From an uncultured Enterobacterales bacterium (GTDB taxonomy: Bacteria > Pseudomonadota > Gammaproteobacteria > Enterobacterales > Enterobacteriaceae), in contig CAMLBO010000011.1 of NCBI GenBank assembly GCA_946478305.1, forward strand, positions 1 to 64,000: a stretch of 64,000 nt of DNA, read 5' to 3'. The number at the start of each line of letters is the position of its first letter. The first letter of the stretch is position 1. The notes beneath the pieces are model-generated. The model worked only from the letters and a program-made list of their open reading frames with translations, was not told where the DNA came from and ran no database searches. Both the position numbers and the translations under genes were made by a program. Of the stretch, positions 32,875-41,730 are shown one piece after another.

Positions 32875-34524
32875 CTATCGTGAAATAGGTTGTACTTTAC
32901 CGCCCAGTACGGTGCCCCAGACCTGAATGTCTTTCAGGTGCATAGGTTCAACGGTCAGCGGATTTTCTTCCAGGATAGTGAAGTCGGCCAGTTTGCCGCA
33001 TTCAATGCTGCCAATCAGATGATCGAGCTTCATGGTGTACGCCGCGCCGACGGTCATGGCGTGCAGGGCTTCTGCCACGCTGATCTTTTCATGCTCACCA
33101 AGCACACGCCCTGAAGCGGTCACGCGGTTTACCGCGCACCAGCCGGTAAACAGCGGGTTAATGGGTGTGATGCCGCAGTCACTGTGGAAAGCGAAAGGAA
33201 TGCCATGGCGAACGGCGCTGCCGCAGGCGTTCATGCGGTTAGCGCGTTCAGGTCCCATGGTTTTACCGTAATGCTGATCGCCCCAGTAATAGATATGGTT
33301 ACTGAAGAAGTTAACGCACATACCGAGCGTTTTGATGCGTTTGAACTGGTCTTCGCGCAGCATTTGAGCATGCTGCATACCGGCACGATGGTTCACTGCC
33401 GGAATGCGGTTCAGCGTTTTCTCTACCGCCTGGATAAAAGCTTCTGAAGCTTCATCACCATTACAGTGGCAATGGACCTGATAACCGCGCTTCATGATTT
33501 CATACACCTGCATATCAATTTCCGCCGGTGTGGCATTCCAGGCGCCGTTATGGCCTGTTTTGAAATAACCCGGCGCTAGCATCCGGCCGGATCCACCCTG
33601 AATCGAACCGTCTAGGAAAATTTTCATCGGTCCGAACATCATCTTGTCGTGACCGTGTTTCATCACATCGGCAGCAAACTCTACCGCTTCAATAAAAGGT
33701 TTTTTCACAAATGGAGGACCGTAAGCCACCAGCAGACGGATTGGAAACTCTTCGGCACGGGTCATGCGGATGTAGTTAGCCGCCAGTTCCGGATTATCAA
33801 AGTCGGTTAACCCCATATCGGCAGCTGAAGTGCAGCCCGCACGGAAGGCTTCCTGACCAAAATTGCGAATCGCCTGCTCGGTGGTTAACGCATCCCAGAA
33901 GCCGTATTTTTGCAATACCGGCCCCATCGCGGCGAATTCAACCAGCTCGCCATGCAGTGAGCCGTCTTCATTTTTAACGATGCCTTCAATCTTGCTGTCG
34001 GCAAAAATGCCGCAATCGTTAAGTGCCGCTGTGTTGGCGCCCATCAGGTGGATGCTCATGTGGATCACCGCCACTGGGCGGGTAGTCGAAACGCGATCCA
34101 GATGTTGACGGCCAAGTTTCTCGCTGCCGAAGTAGATAGGGTCTACGCCCCAGGCAATCAGCGGAGCATGCGGATCGGTCATGGTTTTTTCGACTTTCTG
34201 CAATGCTTCAACCACTTCATCAAATGAGCGGCAGCCTTTCCATACTTTACCGGTATAGTCCGGGCGGTCATAAAAACCGACATACGGGAATTGCCACATA
34301 CCGCCGCCAGTAGCGTGAGAGTGGGCTTCAATCAGGCCAGGAATAATGACTTTGTTGGAGAACTGGTCATCAACCACATAATCCCCCCACTCTTTAAGTT
34401 CATCCAGGGAGCCGACACCCAGAATGCGTCCGTCCTTCACTGCCACATGGCTGGCTTCCGGCTGGGAAGGGCACATGGTGATGATTTTCCGGGCTGAATA
34501 AATCACAGTAGTTTGAGCAGACAT
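32875..34524 (-). CDS. YtcJ-like metal-dependent amidohydrolase
   Basis: 549 residues, Amidohydro_3 (YtcJ) family. Metal-binding HxH is at His68/His70 (IEAHSHATGG). Later metal ligands are seen in HCHCNGDEA and the HSDCGITP segment near the C-terminus, with FLDGSIQGGSGRM in the middle. No signal peptide, so it is cytoplasmic. Family members hydrolyse diverse amides or imides; the substrate here is unknown. It is divergent from a MocR regulator, which is its likely controller, and upstream of an MFS transporter. Confidence 0.85.
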   Translation of the reverse strand: MSAQTTVIYSARKIITMCPSQPEASHVAVKDGRILGVGSLDELKEWGDYVVDDQFSNKVIIPGLIEAHSHATGGGMWQFPYVGFYDRPDYTGKVWKGCRSFDEVVEALQKVEKTMTDPHAPLIAWGVDPIYFGSEKLGRQHLDRVSTTRPVAVIHMSIHLMGANTAALNDCGIFADSKIEGIVKNEDGSLHGELVEFAAMGPVLQKYGFWDALTTEQAIRNFGQEAFRAGCTSAADMGLTDFDNPELAANYIRMTRAEEFPIRLLVAYGPPFVKKPFIEAVEFAADVMKHGHDKMMFGPMKIFLDGSIQGGSGRMLAPGYFKTGHNGAWNATPAEIDMQVYEIMKRGYQVHCHCNGDEASEAFIQAVEKTLNRIPAVNHRAGMQHAQMLREDQFKRIKTLGMCVNFFSNHIYYWGDQHYGKTMGPERANRMNACGSAVRHGIPFAFHSDCGITPINPLFTGWCAVNRVTASGRVLGEHEKISVAEALHAMTVGAAYTMKLDHLIGSIECGKLADFTILEENPLTVEPMHLKDIQVWGTVLGGKVQPISR

Positions 34525-34620
34525 AAATAATCCTCAAAGAGATTGAATTCCCCTGGCGTCGCCTGATGGTTGACCAGCAGATATGTATGATTGGCGCTAT
34601 GCTATTCCTCATATTGGATG

Positions 34621-34658
34621 TATAAAAGAGCCAAAATACCCCTATATAAAGGTGCCAA
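34621..34658. promoter_or_regulatory. Direct repeats at the MocR gene start, possible operators
   Basis: TATAAAAGAGCCAA (34621-34634) and TATAAAGGTGCCAA (34645-34658) agree at 12 of 14 bases and are 24 bp apart. The second copy contains the AAGGTG ribosome site. MocR regulators commonly bind direct repeats, so autoregulation is inferred. Confidence 0.5.
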
Positions 34659-34659
34659 T

Positions 34660-36132
34660 TTGCCTGCTCCGCAGCCGTTAGAACTCACCGGTATTACCCT
34701 TAAACCGGGGCGTAAGCTCTCGGCGCAGCTTTATGACGCGCTGCGTGAATTGATTATAGGAAACCCCGGTAGCAGTGGCGCGAAACTTCCTGCCAGCCGA
34801 GAGCTGGCAGAGATGCTGGATATTTCTCGTAATACTGTGGTCAACGTTTATGAACGCCTGTTCGCTGAAGGTTTTATCGAAACGCGGGTAGGTGATGGCA
34901 CCTACGTTGCCCAGTTGCATTCGCTGCCTAAAGGCCGGCAGCCGGGTGAAGTATTAGTGGTTGAGCCGCAGATGCACATTGGTTATCGCCTGCCCATAGC
35001 CTCACTGTTTAATCACCATCGTATCCATGAAGGCGCACCTAAAGCGTTTCGTATTGGTATGCCAGCCATCGATCTTTTCCCATTTGAAGTGTGGAGTCGT
35101 CTGCAAACCCGTTTTTGGCGTAGCGAACCGGTAACGCATATGGGTTATGGGCACCCGGCAGGGGAGCGACAGCTAAGAGAGTTAATTGCGCAATATTTAC
35201 GGCATGCACGCGGATTGAAATGTGACCCTTCGCAAATCATCATTACCCTGGGCGCGCAGCAAGCGATCATGATCTGTGCGGCATTATTGCTTCGTCCTGA
35301 TGATGAAGCGGTGATTGAAAACCCCGGCTACTGGGCAGCGGCCGGGGCATTCTCCTGCCTGGGTGTCAAAATGCATGGGATCGGTGTGGATGACGAAGGC
35401 TTATTGACCTCCCAATTACAGCAAATCCCCAAAGCGCGTATGGCCTATGTTAGCCCTTCCTGCCAGTATCCCACCGGAGCGACGCTCTCAATGGCGCGTC
35501 GGATGGAGCTATTGCAGTGGGCCGAACAGAACTCAGCCTGGATCATTGAAGATGATTACGACGGTGAATACCGCTACAACGGTACGCCGCTCACCCCGCT
35601 GGCGGCCATCGATCAAAGTAATAGGGTGTTGTACATCGGCTCCTTTTCAAAGGTGATGTACCCGGGGCTGCGTTTAGGTTATCTGGTGGCACCAAAGCAG
35701 TTGGTGGAGCAATTTTTGCTGGTGCGAACGATGTCCAGCCGTCAGCCACCGATGAATGACCAGATGGCGATGGCGCTCTTTCTCAGTGAAGGCCATTTTC
35801 AGCAGCACAGCCGCCGCATGCGCCGCGCTGCATTGGCCCGGCGCGATACCCTGCTGCAAGCCTGGAACCAGCATCTGAGCCATATCGGCGATATGCCGCA
35901 GGTCGCCTCCGGTCTGCATGTCACCATTCGTTTAGCCAACCTTGAAACAGAGCAGCGTTTAATTGCGCTGGCGCTTTCTGCTGGTATTGAAATCACTCCG
36001 CTTAGTGCTTCATGGCTGCCTGGTAGCGCAGGGGAGCAAACGGGGCGCTACGGGCTGGTGCTGGGTTTTGCCTGTGTAAAGGTCGACGATATTATTCTGG
36101 CCGTTCAAACCTTAAAGCGCGTCTGGCAATAA
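34660..36132 (+). CDS. MocR-family PLP-dependent transcriptional regulator
   Basis: A fusion of an N-terminal GntR winged helix (KLPASRELAEMLDISRNTVVNVYERL) with a class I aminotransferase-like domain. The PLP lysine lies in GSFSKVMYPGLRLGYL and the cofactor Asp/Tyr region in MAYVSPSCQYPTG. The frame is open from 34591, with an ATG at 34618. The TTG at 34660 is preferred because AAGGTG lies 5 bases upstream and it leaves the typical short lead before the HTH (490 residues). It presumably regulates the divergent amidohydrolase. It is not obviously PdxR or GabR. Confidence 0.85.
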   Translation: MPAPQPLELTGITLKPGRKLSAQLYDALRELIIGNPGSSGAKLPASRELAEMLDISRNTVVNVYERLFAEGFIETRVGDGTYVAQLHSLPKGRQPGEVLVVEPQMHIGYRLPIASLFNHHRIHEGAPKAFRIGMPAIDLFPFEVWSRLQTRFWRSEPVTHMGYGHPAGERQLRELIAQYLRHARGLKCDPSQIIITLGAQQAIMICAALLLRPDDEAVIENPGYWAAAGAFSCLGVKMHGIGVDDEGLLTSQLQQIPKARMAYVSPSCQYPTGATLSMARRMELLQWAEQNSAWIIEDDYDGEYRYNGTPLTPLAAIDQSNRVLYIGSFSKVMYPGLRLGYLVAPKQLVEQFLLVRTMSSRQPPMNDQMAMALFLSEGHFQQHSRRMRRAALARRDTLLQAWNQHLSHIGDMPQVASGLHVTIRLANLETEQRLIALALSAGIEITPLSASWLPGSAGEQTGRYGLVLGFACVKVDDIILAVQTLKRVWQ

Positions 36133-36153
36133 TGATTGCACAAATTGTGACCA

Positions 36154-36204
36154 GTGTCATAAAACTGTCATATTACGTACATTTTACTGTCACCAAACTG
36201 TCCT
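36154..36204 (+). promoter_or_regulatory. Tandem Pho boxes of the pst operon
   Basis: GTGTCATAAAACTGTCAT (36154-36171) matches 17 of 18 positions of the PhoB box. A second copy, CTGTCACCAAACTGTCCT, lies at 36187-36204. TGTCA-type heptamers start at 36155, 36166, 36188 and 36199, all in 11-bp register. PhoB activation under phosphate limitation is expected. Confidence 0.92.
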
Positions 36205-36280
36205 ATTTTCCTCCTGTGCCAAACACTTTATGAATCTCGACCTGAGTCGAATCTGATAATAAAACCACCAGGAGTGGAAC

Positions 36281-37321
36281 ATGAAATTGATGCGTAACAC
36301 CGTCGCCGGTCTTGTAGCAGCGACTTTTTCCCTCACAGCAATGTCTGCTTTCGCTGCCACTAATCTGACGGGCGCTGGCGGTACGTTCCCTGCACCGGTG
36401 TATGCTAAATGGGCTGACGCTTATCAGAAGGCGACCGGCAACCAGGTTAACTACCAGGGCATCGGTTCTTCCGGTGGCGTAAAACAGATTATTGCTAAGA
36501 CCGTTGATTTCGGCGCATCAGATGCACCGATGAAAGAAGAAGACCTGAATAAAAATGGCTTGTTCCAGTTCCCAACCGTCATCGGTGGTGTGGTACTGGC
36601 TGTGAATTTGCCGGGTATCAAATCCGGCCAGCTGACGCTGGACGGCGCAACGTTAGGTGATATTTACCTCGGCAAAATCAAAAAATGGAACGATGCGGCT
36701 ATCGCTAAATTGAACCCGGGCGTGAAACTGCCAGACACCAACATCGCGGTGGTTCGTCGTGCTGATGGTTCCGGTACCTCTTTCGTTTTCACCAGCTACC
36801 TGGCTAAAGTCAGCGCTGAGTGGAAAGAGAAAATCGGTGCAGGTTCAACCGTTAACTGGCCGACCGGTCTGGGCGGTAAAGGTAACGACGGCGTGGCCGC
36901 CTTCGTACAGCGTCTGCCAGGTTCTATTGGATACGTAGAATACGCTTACGCGAAACAGAATAACCTCGCTTACACCAAGCTGGTTGACGCTGACGGCAAA
37001 GCCATCAGCCCGACTGAGGCTTCTTTCAGCGCAGCCGCTAAAGGCGCGGACTGGAAGACCACGTTCGCTCAGGACCTGACTAACCAGAAAGGCGACAACG
37101 CTTGGCCAATCAGCTCCACCACCTTCATTCTGGTTTATAAAAATCAGTCCAATGCAGAACATGGTGCCGAAGTGCTGAAGTTCTTCGACTGGGCTTACAA
37201 GAATGGCGGCAAACTGACCACCGATCTGGACTACGCGACGCTGCCAGAGTCAGTGGTTGAACAGGTTCGTGCAGCATGGAAAACCAATATTAAAGATTCC
37301 AGCGGTAAATCACTTTACTAA
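36281..37321 (+). CDS. pstS: Periplasmic phosphate-binding protein PstS
   Basis: 346 residues, as in E. coli. The signal peptide is cleaved after SAFA. The binding fold includes [25 protein letters not shown] and [13 protein letters not shown], which contact phosphate. GGAGTGG precedes the ATG. It is the first gene of pstSCAB-phoU, and hairpins downstream of it suggest higher expression than the membrane components. Confidence 0.98.
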   Translation: MKLMRNTVAGLVAATFSLTAMSAFAATNLTGAGGTFPAPVYAKWADAYQKATGNQVNYQGIGSSGGVKQIIAKTVDFGASDAPMKEEDLNKNGLFQFPTVIGGVVLAVNLPGIKSGQLTLDGATLGDIYLGKIKKWNDAAIAKLNPGVKLPDTNIAVVRRADGSGTSFVFTSYLAKVSAEWKEKIGAGSTVNWPTGLGGKGNDGVAAFVQRLPGSIGYVEYAYAKQNNLAYTKLVDADGKAISPTEASFSAAAKGADWKTTFAQDLTNQKGDNAWPISSTTFILVYKNQSNAEHGAEVLKFFDWAYKNGGKLTTDLDYATLPESVVEQVRAAWKTNIKDSSGKSLY

Positions 37322-37350
37322 CCCATCATCCTTTTGAAGGTTATTGGGTT
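37319..37350 (+). other. Hairpin just after pstS
   Basis: AACCCA...TGGGTT closes around an inner CCTT/AAGG stem, directly at the pstS stop codon. There is no clear U-run. It may protect the pstS message. Confidence 0.5.
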
Positions 37351-37372
37351 AAAGTATCAAGGGTTGTACCTC

Positions 37373-37398
37373 ATCCCTTCTCCGTCCGGAGAGGGGAT
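37373..37398 (+). other. pstS-pstC intercistronic hairpin
   Basis: ATCCCTTCTCCG and CGGAGAGGGGAT form a 12-pair stem (one G-U) with a 2-base loop as written. It may act as a partial terminator or RNA stabiliser that lowers expression of pstCAB relative to pstS. Confidence 0.6.
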
Positions 37399-37422
37399 TA
37401 AATCTAAATAGAAGAGAGTGGT

Positions 37423-38379
37423 ATGGCTGAATATAAGCCGTCTATTAAAGCACCGAGCAAAAACGGTGACATTATCTTCGGCGCGCTGGTTAAGCTGGCG
37501 GCGCTGATTGTGCTATTGCTGCTGGGCGGCATTATCGTCTCGTTGTTTATTGCGTCGTTACCCAGTATTGAAAAATTTGGTTTTTCTTTCCTGTGGACGA
37601 AAACCTGGGACGCCCCGAACGAGCAGTTCGGCGCACTGGTGCCGATTTACGGCACGGTGGTTACCTCTATTATCGCCCTGCTGATTGCTGTGCCTGTCAG
37701 CTTCGGGATTGCACTGTTCCTGACCGAGCTGGCGCCAAATTGGCTGCGCCGCCCGTTGGGTATTGCCATTGAACTGCTGGCGGCTATTCCCAGTATTGTT
37801 TACGGCATGTGGGGCCTGTTTGTCTTCGCTCCGCTGTTTGCTACCTATTTCCAGACCCCGGTTGGCGACGTGCTCTCCGGCATCCCGATTGTCGGCGCGT
37901 TGTTTGCCGGTCCGGGTTTCGGTATCGGTATTCTGGCCGCTGGCGTGATCCTCGCCATCATGATCATCCCTTACATTGCTTCCGTTATGCGTGACGTATT
38001 TGAGCAGACGCCGGTGATGATGAAAGAGTCGGCCTACGGTATCGGTTGTACCACCTGGGAAGTGATTTGGCGCATCGTGTTGCCGTTTACCAAAAACGGC
38101 GTAATTGGCGGCATTATGTTGGGTCTTGGCCGCGCGCTGGGTGAAACCATGGCGGTGACCTTTATCATCGGTAATACCTACCAGCTCGACAGCGCCTCGC
38201 TCTATATGCCGGGCAACAGTATTACCTCTGCGCTGGCAAACGAATTCGCCGAAGCGGAAGCGGGTCTGCACACGTCTGCGCTGATGGAACTCGGCCTGAT
38301 TCTGTTTGTTATCACCTTCATCGTTCTGGCTCTGTCCAAAGTGATGATCCTGCGTCTTGCTAAGAGAGAGGGCCGCTAA
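37423..38379 (+). CDS. pstC: Phosphate ABC transporter permease PstC
   Basis: A 318-residue inner-membrane permease (E. coli 319) with six membrane segments. The ATPase-coupling loop is around [21 protein letters not shown] near residue 202-222. Heterodimerises with PstA. The start overlaps no other frame and has GAGAGTGG upstream. Confidence 0.97.
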   Translation: MAEYKPSIKAPSKNGDIIFGALVKLAALIVLLLLGGIIVSLFIASLPSIEKFGFSFLWTKTWDAPNEQFGALVPIYGTVVTSIIALLIAVPVSFGIALFLTELAPNWLRRPLGIAIELLAAIPSIVYGMWGLFVFAPLFATYFQTPVGDVLSGIPIVGALFAGPGFGIGILAAGVILAIMIIPYIASVMRDVFEQTPVMMKESAYGIGCTTWEVIWRIVLPFTKNGVIGGIMLGLGRALGETMAVTFIIGNTYQLDSASLYMPGNSITSALANEFAEAEAGLHTSALMELGLILFVITFIVLALSKVMILRLAKREGR

Positions 38380-39267
38380 ATGACGACGATGGAAATGCAA
38401 AGCAATCAGGCGTTGTTAGAATCACGCCGCAAACGTCAGGCATGGCGTCGTCAGAAGAACCGCGTTGCGTTGTTGCTGTCGATGGCGACGATGGCTTTTG
38501 GCCTGTTTTGGCTGGTCTGGATCTTGTTTACCACGGTAGTTAAAGGCGTCGACGGCATGTCGCTGGCGCTGTTTACCGAAAATACGCCGCCGCCCAATAC
38601 CGCAGGCGGCGGGCTGGCTAACGCCATTGCCGGCAGTGGTTTACTGATTCTCTGGGCTACGGTGATTGGGACGCCGCTTGGCGTGTTGGCAGGTGTTTAT
38701 CTGGCGGAGTATGGCCGTAAATCATGGCTGGCCGAAGTGATCCGCTTCATCAATGACATTCTGCTTTCCGCGCCGTCGATTGTTGTGGGCCTGTTCGTTT
38801 ACACCATTGTGGTGGCAAAGATGGGGCACTTCTCCGGCTGGGCTGGCGTACTGGCGTTGGCGTTGCTGCAAATTCCGATAGTTATCCGTACTACGGAAAA
38901 TATGCTCAAACTGGTGCCGGACAGCCTGCGTGAAGCAGCGTATGCCCTCGGTACACCGAAATGGAAGATGATTTCTGCTATCACGCTGAAAGCGTCTGTC
39001 TCCGGCATTATGACCGGTATCCTGCTGGCGATTGCCCGTATTGCCGGTGAAACTGCACCGCTGCTGTTTACGTCGCTCTCCAACCAGTTCTGGAGCACCG
39101 ACATGATGCAGCCGATTGCTAACCTGCCGGTGACCATCTTCAAATTTGCCATGAGCCCGTTTGGCGAGTGGCAGCAGCTGGCGTGGGCAGGTGTATTGCT
39201 TATCACCGTGTGCGTGCTGGTGCTGAACATTTTGGCACGCGTGATCTTCGCGCAGAAAAAACAGTAA
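38380..39267 (+). CDS. pstA: Phosphate ABC transporter permease PstA
   Basis: A 295-residue partner of PstC. The coupling loop [23 protein letters not shown] is near residue 185-207. The start codon directly follows the pstC stop, so translation is coupled. Confidence 0.97.
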   Translation: MTTMEMQSNQALLESRRKRQAWRRQKNRVALLLSMATMAFGLFWLVWILFTTVVKGVDGMSLALFTENTPPPNTAGGGLANAIAGSGLLILWATVIGTPLGVLAGVYLAEYGRKSWLAEVIRFINDILLSAPSIVVGLFVYTIVVAKMGHFSGWAGVLALALLQIPIVIRTTENMLKLVPDSLREAAYALGTPKWKMISAITLKASVSGIMTGILLAIARIAGETAPLLFTSLSNQFWSTDMMQPIANLPVTIFKFAMSPFGEWQQLAWAGVLLITVCVLVLNILARVIFAQKKQ

Positions 39268-39283
39268 ACCTTGATTGAGGGTG

Positions 39284-39319
39284 GCTGCGGCCGCCGTCAC
39301 AGTTACCCGGCGTCGCAGC
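39284..39319 (+). other. Hairpin in the pstA-pstB spacer
   Basis: GCTGCG/CGCAGC outer and GCCG/CGGC inner pairs form a GC-rich stem between pstA and pstB. No U-run is present, so a message-stability role is likelier than termination. Confidence 0.5.
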
Positions 39320-39353
39320 TGCGGCGCGCGAAAGATAAAAGAGAGATGTCTTA

Positions 39354-40130
39354 ATGAGTCGAATGACTGACGCATCCAACAGCAAAATCCAGGTTCGCGA
39401 CCTGAACTTTTATTACGGCAAATTCCACGCGCTGAAAAATATTTCCCTGGATATCGCTAAAAATGAAGTCACGGCCTTTATCGGCCCGTCGGGCTGCGGT
39501 AAATCGACGCTGCTGCGCACACTGAACAAAATGTACCAGCTCTACCCTGACCAGCGCGCCGAAGGCGAGATCCTGCTCGATGGCGAAAACATTCTGGTCG
39601 ATAAACAGGACATCGCGCTGTTGCGCGCCAAAGTAGGCATGGTATTCCAGAAACCTACCCCGTTCCCCATGTCGATTTATGACAACATCGCCTTCGGTGT
39701 ACGCCTGTTTGAAAAGCTGTCGCGTACCGACATGGATGAGCGCGTGCAGTGGGCGCTGACCAAAGCGGCACTGTGGAACGAATCAAAAGATAAACTCCAC
39801 CAGAGCGGCTACAGCCTGTCTGGTGGCCAGCAACAGCGTCTGTGTATCGCGCGCGGCATTGCTATTCGTCCGGACGTGCTGCTGCTCGATGAGCCGTGCT
39901 CAGCGCTGGACCCGATCTCCACCGGCCGTATCGAAGAACTGATCACCGAGCTGAAGTCTGACTACACCGTGGTGATTGTTACCCACAACATGCAGCAGGC
40001 CGCTCGCTGTTCAGACCGCACGGCGTTTATGTATCTGGGTGAGCTGATCGAATACAGCGACACTGATTCCCTCTTTACTTCTCCTGCCCGCAAGCAGACG
40101 GAAGACTACATTACTGGCCGCTACGGTTGA
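39354..40130 (+). CDS. pstB: Phosphate ABC transporter ATPase PstB
   Basis: 258 residues. Walker [10 protein letters not shown], signature [14 protein letters not shown], Walker [14 protein letters not shown] and switch His in VTHNMQQA. Energises phosphate import and, with PhoU, signals phosphate sufficiency to PhoR. Confidence 0.98.
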   Translation: MSRMTDASNSKIQVRDLNFYYGKFHALKNISLDIAKNEVTAFIGPSGCGKSTLLRTLNKMYQLYPDQRAEGEILLDGENILVDKQDIALLRAKVGMVFQKPTPFPMSIYDNIAFGVRLFEKLSRTDMDERVQWALTKAALWNESKDKLHQSGYSLSGGQQQRLCIARGIAIRPDVLLLDEPCSALDPISTGRIEELITELKSDYTVVIVTHNMQQAARCSDRTAFMYLGELIEYSDTDSLFTSPARKQTEDYITGRYG

Positions 40131-40140
40131 GGTAAGAAAA

Positions 40141-40872
40141 ATGGATAACCTGAACTTAAATAAACATATTTCCGGCCAGTTCAACGCGGAGCTTGAGCAC
40201 ATCCGCACGCAGGTATTGGCGATGGGTGGGCTGGTGGAACAGCAACTGACCGACGCCATTACCGCGATGCACAACCAGGATGCCGAGTTGGCGCAGCAGG
40301 TCATCAAAGGCGATGACAAAGTGAACATGATGGAAGTGGCGATCGACGAAGCCTGCGTGCGCATTATTGCTAAACGCCAGCCTACAGCCAGCGACCTGCG
40401 TTTAGTCATGGCGATCATCAAAACCATTTCTGAGCTGGAACGCATCGGCGACGTGGCGGACAAAATCTGCCGTACGGCGCTGGAGAAATTCTCGCACCTG
40501 CATCAGCCGCTGCTGGTGAGCCTCGAGTCACTGGGTCGCCATACCGTGCAGATGCTGCACGATGTGCTGGATGCCTTTGCCCGTATGGATCTGGACGAAG
40601 CGGTGCGAATTTACCGCGAAGATAAGAAAGTGGATCAGGAGTATGAAGGCATTGTGCGCCAACTGATGACCTACATGATGGAAGATCCGCGCACTATTCC
40701 GAGCGTGCTGACTGCACTGTTCTGCGCCCGTTCCATCGAGCGCATTGGTGACCGTTGCCAGAATATCTGTGAATTCATCTTCTACTTCGTCAAAGGCCAG
40801 GATTTCCGTCATGTTGGTGGTGATGCGCTGGATAAGTTACTGACGGACAGCAAAGCCGAAAAAAAAGAGTAA
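40141..40872 (+). CDS. phoU: Phosphate signalling protein PhoU
   Basis: A 243-residue all-helical protein with two PhoU repeats, each carrying an acidic metal-binding motif ([12 protein letters not shown] and [15 protein letters not shown]). Negative regulator of the Pho regulon acting between Pst and PhoR. Last gene of the operon. Confidence 0.97.
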   Translation: MDNLNLNKHISGQFNAELEHIRTQVLAMGGLVEQQLTDAITAMHNQDAELAQQVIKGDDKVNMMEVAIDEACVRIIAKRQPTASDLRLVMAIIKTISELERIGDVADKICRTALEKFSHLHQPLLVSLESLGRHTVQMLHDVLDAFARMDLDEAVRIYREDKKVDQEYEGIVRQLMTYMMEDPRTIPSVLTALFCARSIERIGDRCQNICEFIFYFVKGQDFRHVGGDALDKLLTDSKAEKKE

Positions 40873-40896
40873 CTTACTGACTCTCGCTGCGAAAAA

Positions 40897-40922
40897 AAAA
40901 AGGCCTCGAATGAGGCCTTTTT
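40897..40922. terminator. Bidirectional terminator phoU / TetR gene
   Basis: AAAAAGGCCTC, loop GAAT, GAGGCCTTTTT: an 11-bp stem with A and T runs on both sides, in the convergent gap between phoU and the TetR gene. Confidence 0.92.
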
Positions 40923-40935
40923 GCTGTCTGAACCT

Positions 40936-41682
40936 TTATTTCATTAAGTAGCGTAGCGCCACCATGACTGCCAGCTGGCGGTAATGCGCGGTCTGGACAT
41001 CCGCTTCATCTGAGTTTTCAAACAGGGCACCGAAGGTGTACTGGTTCGCCACCTGATGCACGCACAGGCTGCTGATCAACCGGTGTACATCGCGCGCCTG
41101 GGCATCCTCTTTGAACAAATGTCCCCGTTTGCCGCGTTCAAGAATATCTTCCAGCAGGGTTAACGCCGTCTGGTTAAGCGTGCGGATGCTGGTGGATTGG
41201 CGGATAAACCGGCCGCGCAGCATGTTTTCCGTCGAGACAATACGGATGAATTCCGGGTGCGAAACGTGGAAATCAAAACTGGCTTCCACCAGCTTCACAA
41301 TTGCTTCCGCCGGTGGGTAGGACGACAGGTCCAGGTCCAGTTCATGCTGTCGGATACCGCGGTAGACATGCTCGAGAACCAGCATGTACAGCGCTTCCTT
41401 GGTTTTATAGTGATAGACCACCATCCGCTTGGTGGTTTTGGCATTGGCGGCAATGTTTTCCATGCGCGCGCCCATCAGACCGGACTCGGCAAACTCATTC
41501 AGTGCGCTGTCAAAAATGCGCTGTTTCAGTCCTATCGGATCATTTTTGCGTCCCTGAAGCGGGGAATTTTGGCTGCTCAGCGTCTTATCCTCATCATTAG
41601 CGACTTTTCCCCGAAAGAGTAACCATTGCGATACGCAGTTACAATCTGTGTGTGCAGCGCGATGTAGGATAACTACAATCAA
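40936..41682 (-). CDS. TetR-family regulator next to 3-dehydroshikimate dehydratase
   Basis: The N-terminal helix-turn-helix (RIFDSALNEFAESGLMGARMENIAANAKTTKRMVVYHY) starts near residue 55 of the open frame. A C-terminal ligand/dimer domain follows. The start is uncertain: the frame opens with TTG at 41682, at the edge of the operator palindrome, and no ATG or GTG occurs before the HTH. The real start is probably a rarer codon further in (near 41600). Divergent from the quiC-like gene, whose repressor it probably is. Confidence 0.8.
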   Translation of the reverse strand: MIVVILHRAAHTDCNCVSQWLLFRGKVANDEDKTLSSQNSPLQGRKNDPIGLKQRIFDSALNEFAESGLMGARMENIAANAKTTKRMVVYHYKTKEALYMLVLEHVYRGIRQHELDLDLSSYPPAEAIVKLVEASFDFHVSHPEFIRIVSTENMLRGRFIRQSTSIRTLNQTALTLLEDILERGKRGHLFKEDAQARDVHRLISSLCVHQVANQYTFGALFENSDEADVQTAHYRQLAVMVALRYLMK

Positions 41683-41699
41683 TGTACCAAAAGGTACAT
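41682..41699. promoter_or_regulatory. Palindromic operator between the TetR gene and quiC
   Basis: ATGTACC-AAAA-GGTACAT, a perfect 7-bp inverted repeat with a 4-base centre in the divergent spacer. Size and form suit a TetR-family dimer. Confidence 0.75.
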
Positions 41700-41730
41700 A
41701 AATGTTGCGTTGATAAAAAGGAGAGAGTGG

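Noticed and set aside
28492..36153. Tn7-like or other mobile element downstream of glmS
   Set aside because: Gene content looks accessory, but no transposase, terminal repeats or target duplication is visible, so I kept it as an accessory block only.
37558..38400. 280-codon open frame antisense to pstC
   Set aside because: Translation is rich in H/R/Q/N with no hydrophobic pattern or motif, typical of the complement of a membrane protein gene.
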